Source of the DNA: an uncultured Collinsella sp.
GTDB lineage: Bacteria; Actinomycetota; Coriobacteriia; Coriobacteriales; Coriobacteriaceae
Direction of reading: 5' to 3'
NCBI GenBank assembly: GCA_938023705.1
Contig: CALJDJ010000104.1
Span: 11,383 to 75,382 of the forward strand
Length of the DNA: 64,000 nucleotides
The position numbers and the translations under genes were made by a program. Under the pieces are notes generated by a model. That model did not search any database. It was not told where the DNA came from and saw only the letters and a program-made list of their open reading frames with translations. Numbering within the stretch: position 1 is the stretch's first letter; each line of letters opens with the position of its first letter. Below, one piece after another: positions 1-5,993 of this stretch.

Positions 1-178
1 AAACCGCGCAGCCAGACATGGCGTTCTATGTTATCGCACCTGCGTCGATGTGCCGCGAAAAAGTAGCTCCTGCCCAAAGACTTGACGGAGACGAAACAAT
101 TGACGCACCGTGGCCGTCGCCGACGCGCGCCACGTGCGACAATGTGCCCCAATACAACTGCACTCGGAAAGGCCCGCC
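1..178. other. window edge, no gene seen
   Basis: This stretch precedes serB. I see no convincing coding region, RNA gene or clear promoter. Open frames on the minus strand here are antisense to serB and look like shadows of it. Confidence 0.5.
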
Positions 179-814
179 ATGACTGCACGCCTCATCGTTA
201 TGGATATCGACTCCACGCTCATCAACCAGGAGGTCATCGACCTGTTGGGCGAGGAAGCCGGCGTGGGCGAGCAAGTTGCACAAATCACCGAACGCGCCAT
301 GCGCGGCGAGCTCGACTTTAAGCAGGCGCTCGAGGAGCGCGTGGGGCTGCTTGCCGGCTTGGACAAGAGTGTGTTCGAGCGCACCTTTGAGCGCGTGACG
401 TTTACCCCCGGCGCGCTGGAGCTTGTGCGCTCGGCACACAGCAAGGGCTGGAAGGTCGGCGTGGTAAGCGGCGGCTTTCACGAGGTCGCCGATAAGATCG
501 TGGCCGCCGCGGGCATCGATTTTTGCCTGGCCAACCGCCTGGAAGTCATGGACAGCAAGCTCACCGGCAAGCTGGCGGCAGACATTGTAACCAAGGAGTC
601 CAAGCTCATCCAGCTGCTAGATTGGGCAGTTGAGTGCGGCGTCGATATGGCCCACACCGTCGCAATCGGCGACGGCGCCAACGACATCCCCATGATTCAG
701 GCCGCAGGCACGGGCATCGCGTTTTGCGCCAAGCCCAAGACGCGCGAGGCCGCCCCGTTTGCCATCGACGAGCGCAACCTGATGCTCGCCATGGACATCA
801 TCCTGCGCGACTAG
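179..814 (+). CDS. serB: phosphoserine phosphatase (HAD family)
   Basis: Hydrolyses O-phosphoserine to serine, the last step of serine synthesis, in the cytoplasm. The 211-residue product has the HAD nucleophile motif DIDST at residues 9-13, a second motif around VVSGGFHE (about residue 97), a conserved lysine in the KLIQ segment, and the acidic motif IGDGANDIP near residue 165. This is the SerB pattern with the small cap of the family. An in-frame ATG-less extension upstream is possible, but I chose ATG 179 because GGAAAGG precedes it and because homologous sequence begins with the hydrophobic strand before DxD. It is a single gene, followed by a palindrome and the larB gene. Other HAD phosphatases are possible; SerB is the best fit. 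Confidence 0.88.
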   Translation: MTARLIVMDIDSTLINQEVIDLLGEEAGVGEQVAQITERAMRGELDFKQALEERVGLLAGLDKSVFERTFERVTFTPGALELVRSAHSKGWKVGVVSGGFHEVADKIVAAAGIDFCLANRLEVMDSKLTGKLAADIVTKESKLIQLLDWAVECGVDMAHTVAIGDGANDIPMIQAAGTGIAFCAKPKTREAAPFAIDERNLMLAMDIILRD

Positions 815-850
815 TCGATCCGTCTAACAATTGAATCAGTCTGTCCTATA

Positions 851-884
851 GTTTCCGAACAATTTTGTCTTAGTGTTCGGAAAC
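851..884. promoter_or_regulatory. perfect 11-bp inverted repeat upstream of larB
   Basis: GTTTCCGAACA at 851-861 is mirrored by TGTTCGGAAAC at 874-884 with a 12-base spacer. It lies 45 bases before the larB start and has no U-tract after it, so it looks more like an operator than a terminator. A weak promoter (TTCGGA at 876, TAGACT at 900) would overlap its right half. The TetR-type regulator at the end of the same gene run is a natural candidate to bind it; that is inference. Confidence 0.5.
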
Positions 885-928
885 ATACCCTTTGAGTGCT
901 AGACTTTGCGCCGTCGAAGGGAACATAT

Positions 929-1711
929 ATGGATAAGCGAGATCTTGAGCAATTGCTGAGCGATGTTGCCGGCGGAGCAGTCACCCCTGCCGACGCCCTC
1001 ACGCGCATCCAAACGGCTCCGACCGCCGATTTGGGCTTTGCGCAGCTCGATCTTTCGCGCGGGGTGCGCCAGGGGGCCGGCGAGGTTGTCTACGGGGCCG
1101 GTAAAACCGCCGATCAGATTGCCGCCATTATCGAAGCACTGCGCGATGCCGGCCAGGAGCGCATCCTGGTCACGCGCTTGGATGCCGAAAAAGCCGCGCG
1201 CACCGCTGAGCTTCTTGGCAACGGCATCGACCTGGGATATGTCCCGGACGCACAGCTCGCCCTCGTGGGCGGCAAGCCCTCCCCCACCGGCAACGGACGC
1301 ATCGTCGTCGCCTGCGCCGGCACGAGCGACCTGCCCGTCGCCGAAGAAGCCGCGTTGACGGCCGAGTTCTATGGCAACGAGGTCGACCGCCTCTACGACG
1401 TGGGTGTCGCTGGCCTGCACCGTCTGCTCGCGCATGCCGAGGAACTTGCCCAGGCACAGGTGGTCATCGCCATTGCCGGCATGGAGGGCGCACTGGCGAG
1501 CGTTGTCGGCGGCCTGGTAAGCTGTCCGGTCATAGCCGTTCCCACCAGCGTGGGTTACGGCGCGAGCTTTGGTGGCGTAGCCGCGCTGCTCGCCATGCTC
1601 AACTCCTGCGCCAGCGGCGTTTCGGTCGTCAACATCGACAACGGCTTTGGTGCCGCCTACCAGGCAAGTCTTATCAATCATCTGAGCGCCGGCACGCCCT
1701 GCGCCCGTTAA
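929..1711 (+). CDS. larB: nickel-pincer cofactor biosynthesis protein LarB
   Basis: LarB carboxylates and hydrolyses nicotinic acid adenine dinucleotide to pyridinium-3,5-biscarboxylate mononucleotide, the first step towards the nickel-pincer nucleotide of lactate racemase. The 260-residue protein shows the AIR-carboxylase-like C-terminal half (ACAGTSDLPVAEEA, then GVAGLHRLL, then PTSVGYG) and the LNSCASGV segment with Cys227, equivalent to the catalytic cysteine that forms a covalent NAD adduct in Lactobacillus LarB. I chose ATG 929 because AAGGGA sits just upstream; a longer frame from 896 has no such site. It is followed ten bases later by larC, so the two are probably co-transcribed. Confidence 0.9.
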   Translation: MDKRDLEQLLSDVAGGAVTPADALTRIQTAPTADLGFAQLDLSRGVRQGAGEVVYGAGKTADQIAAIIEALRDAGQERILVTRLDAEKAARTAELLGNGIDLGYVPDAQLALVGGKPSPTGNGRIVVACAGTSDLPVAEEAALTAEFYGNEVDRLYDVGVAGLHRLLAHAEELAQAQVVIAIAGMEGALASVVGGLVSCPVIAVPTSVGYGASFGGVAALLAMLNSCASGVSVVNIDNGFGAAYQASLINHLSAGTPCAR

Positions 1712-1721
1712 GGAGCATTCC

Positions 1722-2624
1722 ATGTCCAATCATCAGCGCACGCTTATCATCGACGGCACCTCGGGCATCAGCGGCGATATGACCGTCGCGGCCCTGCTCG
1801 ACCTAGGCGCCAGCGAGGAGCACCTGCGCGAGCAGCTCGCCACGCTGCCGGTCGACGGCTTTACGATCGCCGTCACACGCGTAAGCAAGCATGGCATCGA
1901 CGCCTGCGATTTCGACGTCCAGCTTGCAGAGGAGCTCGAGAACCACGATCACGATATGGCCTGGCTCTACGGCAACGAAGCAGCTGCCGAGCACACGCAC
2001 GAGCATGAGCACCACCATTATGATCATGGCGAGCACGCACACGAGCACTGCCACGAGCATGACCACGACCACGAGGGCCACCATCACGCCCACCACCATC
2101 ACCACCGTTCTTTGGCTGACGCCACCGCCATCATCGATGGCTCGCAGCTAAGCGATGGCGCCAAGCGTCGCGCGCTCGCCATCTTTACCGCGCTCGCCGC
2201 CGCCGAGGCCAAGGCCCACGGCAAAACGCCCGAGACCGTCATGTTCCACGAGGTGGGCGCCGTCGACTCCATCGTCGACGTCTGCTCTGTCGCCATCTGC
2301 CTCGATGACCTGGGTATTGAGGACATCGTGGTCGAGTCGCTCTCTGAGGGTCACGGTACCATCCGCTGTGCCCACGGTCTCATGCCCATTCCCGTCCCCG
2401 CTGTCGTCAACCTGTGCCAGGCGGACAATATCGCCCTCACGCCCGCACCGGTCGCCGGCGAGCTCGTGACGCCCACGGGTGCCGCCATCGTCGCCGCACT
2501 GCGCACGTCCGAACACCTGCCGGCCCGCTACCGCATCGAGGCCGTCGGCTACGGCGCCGGTAAGCGCCCCTACGAGGGTTGCTCCGGTACGCTTCGCTGC
2601 CTGCTCGTTCACGCAGACGCATAG
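1722..2624 (+). CDS. larC: nickel-pincer cofactor biosynthesis protein LarC, C-terminally short
   Basis: LarC inserts nickel into the pincer nucleotide in a CTP-dependent reaction. The 300-residue product starts with the family motif GTSGISGDM (residues 12-20) and contains the MFHEVGAVDSIVD block and the ELVTPTGAA block. Residues 91-128 are a histidine-rich run (22 of 38 residues are His) as expected for a nickel protein. Full LarC proteins continue for roughly 130-150 residues more; here the frame stops right after the GYGAGKRP...LRCLLV segment, the point where LarC1 ends in Lactobacillus, and tetR begins two bases later. No LarC2-like sequence appears in any frame. Either the C-terminal part is encoded elsewhere or this is a reduced form. 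RBS AAGGAG precedes ATG 1722. Confidence 0.85.
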   Translation: MSNHQRTLIIDGTSGISGDMTVAALLDLGASEEHLREQLATLPVDGFTIAVTRVSKHGIDACDFDVQLAEELENHDHDMAWLYGNEAAAEHTHEHEHHHYDHGEHAHEHCHEHDHDHEGHHHAHHHHHRSLADATAIIDGSQLSDGAKRRALAIFTALAAAEAKAHGKTPETVMFHEVGAVDSIVDVCSVAICLDDLGIEDIVVESLSEGHGTIRCAHGLMPIPVPAVVNLCQADNIALTPAPVAGELVTPTGAAIVAALRTSEHLPARYRIEAVGYGAGKRPYEGCSGTLRCLLVHADA

Positions 2625-2626
2625 CC

Positions 2627-3166
2627 ATGGATGCCCGCAAGGCCAAAAGCCGTGCCGCGATCGTCGCGGCGTTCTCCGAGCTCCTGTGCGAGGAAGATTA
2701 CGGCAAGATCACTGTCGGCGACATCATCGCGCGCGCTCACGTAGGCCGCGCGACATTCTACGGCCTCTTTAAGAGCAAAGACGACCTACTGTCCGAGCTC
2801 GTGAGCGACATCTGTACCCACGCCCTCGACGACGATGGCACACCGCTCGACGACCCATTCGTGCAGGTCGAGCATATCCTTAGCAACCTGTGGGAACGCC
2901 GTCAGGGCGTGAGGGCCCTTGTAGCCGGCGCCGGCTCACGCGTCTTCGCCGACAGCCTCCGCAAGACCATCATGTCGCTCGCGGCCGAAACCGTCCCCAT
3001 CGATCCCACAGGCCCAGCCGGTACCATGGACCGCAGCTTCCTCCTCCATCACATAGCCTCAAGCTTCGTAGCCACCGTCCAATGGTGGGCCTGGCACAAC
3101 TTCCAATCCAACAAAGCCGACGTAGCCAAAGACTACCTCTCAGCCATAAAGCCCCTCTTCACCTAA
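2627..3166 (+). CDS. TetR-family transcriptional regulator
   Basis: A 179-residue protein with an N-terminal TetR helix-turn-helix (KITVGDIIARAHVGRATFYGLF, spanning roughly residues 24-45) and a C-terminal all-helical part with a WERRQGVRAL segment typical of the TetR_C domains found in Firmicutes and Actinobacteria. The start ATG lies two bases after the larC stop, with no strong ribosome site of its own, so translational coupling to larC is likely. Its position in the larBC run suggests it regulates the lar genes or itself, perhaps through the palindrome at 851-884. The ligand is unknown. A longer frame beginning at 2579 overlaps larC and is unlikely. Confidence 0.8.
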   Translation: MDARKAKSRAAIVAAFSELLCEEDYGKITVGDIIARAHVGRATFYGLFKSKDDLLSELVSDICTHALDDDGTPLDDPFVQVEHILSNLWERRQGVRALVAGAGSRVFADSLRKTIMSLAAETVPIDPTGPAGTMDRSFLLHHIASSFVATVQWWAWHNFQSNKADVAKDYLSAIKPLFT

Positions 3167-3331
3167 GTAAGAAGCCCATCCCAAAGCATCGCCCCAACCC
3201 AAGCCGCCACGCATCCCAAAGTGTCACCCGCGCTTCAACGCCCCTACCAGCAACAAGCCCCTCACATCCAAATTCAGATATATGTTGGGTTGCTTGCTCG
3301 AGCGCAGCAAAGATCCCGCAGCTGGCCGTAT

Positions 3332-3434
3332 GGGGTAACTTCCCAGCGCATTCCGCAGGACGCAAAAAAGCTCGCCGCACGAAGTGCGCAGCGAGCCTTT
3401 TTGCATGTCCGAGGACGCGTTGGAAAGTAAACCC
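3332..3434. terminator. long hairpin element, family A copy 1 (convergent terminator)
   Basis: Lies between the convergent ends of tetR and the larD-like gene. The core has GCTCGC and GCGAGC arms around the CGCACGAAGTGCG loop, preceded by an A-tract and followed by CTTTTTG, so it can terminate in both directions. The flanks CCGCAGGACG and GTCCGAGGACG and outer arms at 3332-3350 and 3417-3434 pair imperfectly. The same core recurs at 5877-5946. The rest of the 3167-3469 gap shows no gene. Confidence 0.75.
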
Positions 3435-3469
3435 TTGCCGAGCCCGAACCTTATAGAGCCGTCCTTCGA

Positions 3470-4201
3470 CTAGAACATGCCCAAGAAGCCATGCACAAAC
3501 AGCGCGGCCACAATAGCACCGACAAACGGCGCGATGCCAGGAACAAGCAGGCCGTACTTCCAGTTGTTGTCAGCCTTGTTCTTAATCGGCAGCACCTGAT
3601 AGGCCATGCGAGGACCAAGGTCACGTGCCTGGTTCATGGCGAAGCCGGTGATGCCGCCCATGCCCATGCCAACGGCCCAGACAATCAGGCCGACGCAGAT
3701 GGCGAGCAACAGAACGTTCTCACCAGCACGGCTAGCAGCAGCAAGGATGGCGCTGATGAACACAAAAGTGCAGATAGCCTCGCAGAAGAAGTTACGGGCA
3801 TAGTTCGTACCCTCGGTGGTGGGGTTGGTCGAGAAGATGTTGCGCTGGGCAATGGGGTCGACGACGCCCTCGGAAGCCTTGAACTCATCGGCATACATCA
3901 ACCAAGCGATTACGGCGCCCACAAAGCCGCCGAGCATATCGGCAATCATGAAGGGGATGCAGCTGCTCCACGGCACCAGGCCGACGATGCACTGGGCAAG
4001 CACCATGGCGGGGTTCATGCACACGGCACCGCCAAAGACAAACAGGCAGACCGAGATGCCAAAAGACCAAGTGGTGATGGCAAACATGTGGCCGGAGCCC
4101 TGATACTTGGTGCCCTTGAGCACCGTATCGCAGTGCACGCCCACGCCAAAGATGATCATGAGGGCCGTTGCGCCGAATTCGCAGAGGAGTTTGGTAAGCA
4201 T
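3470..4201 (-). CDS. MIP-family channel, LarD/GlpF-like
   Basis: A 243-residue integral membrane protein of the aquaglyceroporin family with about six transmembrane helices plus two half-helices. The first half-helix motif is CMNPAMVLAQ. The second reads MNQARDLGPRMA, so the second NPA is NQA (codon CAG instead of CCG), while the following RDLGPR is intact. In Lactobacillus, LarD of the lar operon is a GlpF relative that passes lactic acid. Here the gene directly follows larA (49 bases) on the same strand, which favours a lactate role over glycerol or water. RBS AAGG precedes ATG 4201. Substrate is inference; membership of the MIP family is clear. Confidence 0.82.
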   Translation of the reverse strand: MLTKLLCEFGATALMIIFGVGVHCDTVLKGTKYQGSGHMFAITTWSFGISVCLFVFGGAVCMNPAMVLAQCIVGLVPWSSCIPFMIADMLGGFVGAVIAWLMYADEFKASEGVVDPIAQRNIFSTNPTTEGTNYARNFFCEAICTFVFISAILAAASRAGENVLLLAICVGLIVWAVGMGMGGITGFAMNQARDLGPRMAYQVLPIKNKADNNWKYGLLVPGIAPFVGAIVAALFVHGFLGMF

Positions 4202-4250
4202 AAAACCTTATCTTTCTTGTCGGTTAAAAACGATTCGTTTAGGCCGCGCA

Positions 4251-5528
4251 CTAGTGCTGCGCAACAACAACGCCCAGGCCATCGGGAATGACGGCAACCT
4301 TGGCATCGGCACCCTTCATCTCAAAGGCGAGCTTGAGCGCCTCCTCGATAGTGTTGACCGGCGTCATGTGCATATCCTTGAGCATCTGGTGATCGCACAG
4401 GTCGGTGACCATGATCACGGGGTGATGCGCCAGGATGCGGGCAAAGATCTGGCTCGTCCACTGGTCGGGCAGGGTCTCGTCCTTAGGACGGTCGATGCAG
4501 GCGCGCTCAAACTCCGCCGGATCGTTGTCGGCGATGTTGTGATAGAAGCCCTCGCCACCGTGGCCGTCGGCGCAGCCGGCGACGTCGATGATCACGCCGC
4601 CCTCGGGAAGCGTGGCCTCGGCAGCGCACATGCCCTTCACAGCCTGATAGATGTTCTGATCGAGGGGGTAGCCACCGTTGGTGGTGATGGCAATCTCGCA
4701 CTCGACGGGCTCAACGCCGGCAAGGCTCTTCACGAACTCGCAGCCGGCCTCGTGCGCCTTGTGGATATCGCCGGCAAAGGAGCCGATGACCTCGTGCTTG
4801 CCGTTAAGCACCACGTTAAGCACAAAGGCAAGGTGAGCCATCTCGGCGGCGGCGAACATGTCCTCGCTCACGTGGTTGTGGCACAGGTTGCCGGCACGCG
4901 AGTGGGAATCGTTCACAAACTGACCGTTGTGGTTGTACATGATGGTCTTGTAGCTGGCGATGCCGGGCAGGACGGACTTGCGGCTACCAGAGAAACCGGC
5001 AAAGAAGTGCGGCTCAATAAAGCCCTCGGCAAGCAGCAGATCGCAATCGGCGGCAATCTTGTTGATGATGCACTCGCCACCAGAAGGCAGGGTGCCGATC
5101 TTTTTCATCATGCTGTCGTCAGTCGCGACGTGCATAACGATTTCCTCGTTAGCAACGATCTCCTCGCCATACTTATTGACGAGCTCCTCGTGCGTCGACG
5201 GACGGTGCATGCCCGTAGCAACCAGAATGCGAACGCGTGCCTCAGGCGCAGCGGAGTGGATGTGATGCAGCAGAATAGGCATCGTCACACGCGAGGGGAC
5301 GGGACGCGTATGATCGGAGCTAATGATGACAATATCCTTCTTGCCAGCACAAAGCTCCTCGAGCGAAGGCGAGCCATAAGGGTTGGCAAGCGACTCCTCC
5401 ACCAGCTCTTCCTGCGATTTCGTGGTCTTAAACTCGTTTTGATGACCTTCCATCACACCCGCGAAGTTCTTATCCTCGAGTTCCAGATGCAACGTCTTGT
5501 GGTCAAACGGCAGTTCACATTCAAACAA
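4251..5528 (-). CDS. larA: lactate racemase-type nickel-pincer enzyme LarA
   Basis: LarA interconverts D- and L-lactate using a covalently bound nickel-pincer nucleotide. The 425-residue product matches the family length (about 424). Visible landmarks are SSDHTRPVPS (catalytic-type His near residue 75-80), EPHFFAGFSGSRKSVLPGI, which includes the lysine that tethers the cofactor, and MYNHNGQF just after it. These fit LarA, though other members of the LarA superfamily racemise or epimerise other 2-hydroxyacids. I chose the TTG at 5528 because AGGAAGAGGG lies ten bases before it and the N-terminus then matches the family; a longer frame to 5669 runs into repeat-rich DNA. It is transcribed with the larD-like channel and faces larBC. 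Confidence 0.85.
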   Translation of the reverse strand: MFECELPFDHKTLHLELEDKNFAGVMEGHQNEFKTTKSQEELVEESLANPYGSPSLEELCAGKKDIVIISSDHTRPVPSRVTMPILLHHIHSAAPEARVRILVATGMHRPSTHEELVNKYGEEIVANEEIVMHVATDDSMMKKIGTLPSGGECIINKIAADCDLLLAEGFIEPHFFAGFSGSRKSVLPGIASYKTIMYNHNGQFVNDSHSRAGNLCHNHVSEDMFAAAEMAHLAFVLNVVLNGKHEVIGSFAGDIHKAHEAGCEFVKSLAGVEPVECEIAITTNGGYPLDQNIYQAVKGMCAAEATLPEGGVIIDVAGCADGHGGEGFYHNIADNDPAEFERACIDRPKDETLPDQWTSQIFARILAHHPVIMVTDLCDHQMLKDMHMTPVNTIEEALKLAFEMKGADAKVAVIPDGLGVVVAQH

Positions 5529-5656
5529 TGACGAGCGCCCTCTTCCTTTCAACTGACACACTAGATAAACCGTTGGAAGGATACGCCGCTCACCGAAAAA
5601 CACCACCGTCCACCGACTCATTAACACAACGTTCATATTTGACCCACAACAAAACA

Positions 5657-5682
5657 ACCGCGATCCCAAACGGGACCGCGGC
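5657..5682 (-). terminator. hairpin with T-rich tail upstream of larA
   Basis: Arms CCGCG-TCCC and GGGA-CGCGG around a GTTT loop, followed on the minus strand by TTGTTTTGTTG. It lies in the larA leader/upstream region and could stop read-through from ppc or act as an attenuator. I cannot tell which. Confidence 0.45.
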
Positions 5683-5742
5683 CGCTACAGTCGTAAATCG
5701 AGAAGCGCCACATGCATCTCAATCCCAATCGATAAGACGCGA

Positions 5743-5800
5743 GGCGCGAAGCGCCAAACGCGCCGCCGGGACAAGCCCCATCCAAAACGCGCGAAGCGCG
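5743..5800. repeat. two short GAA-triloop hairpins
   Basis: GGCGC-GAA-GCGCC at 5743-5755 and CGCGC-GAA-GCGCG at 5788-5800. Both contain GCGAAGC. The same triloop pattern closes the family A hairpins at 3377, 5907 and 58964. No gene is apparent between 5529 and 5993. Confidence 0.6.
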
Positions 5801-5845
5801 CCATTATTCCCCCAGCCAGTAATCCACCGAAGACCGGACATCGTA

Positions 5846-5972
5846 GGGCCCGCCATCAGCTTACTTTTAGGCACACTCCGCAGGACGCAAGAAGCCCTCG
5901 CCGCACGAAGTGCGCAGCGAGGGCTTCTTGCATGTCCGAGGACGTGCCTAAAAGTAAGCTGATGGCGGGCCC
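5846..5972. repeat. very long hairpin element, family A copy 2
   Basis: Outer arms of 29 bases (5846-5874 and 5944-5972) are perfect reverse complements. Inside is the family A core: CCGCAGGACG, AAGAAGCCCTCGC, the CGCACGAAGTGCG loop, GCGAGGGCTTCTT, and GTCCGAGGACG. It lies 21 bases after the ppc stop, so it is in the ppc 3' end and upstream of larA. It may act as a terminator or as an mRNA-stabilising structure. Confidence 0.8.
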
Positions 5973-5993
5973 GGACGACTACAGGGCTATCGA

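Noticed and set aside
5528..5962. 144-residue plus-strand frame in the larA-ppc gap
   Set aside because: It crosses several hairpin repeats and has repeat-derived low-complexity sequence; no ribosome site.
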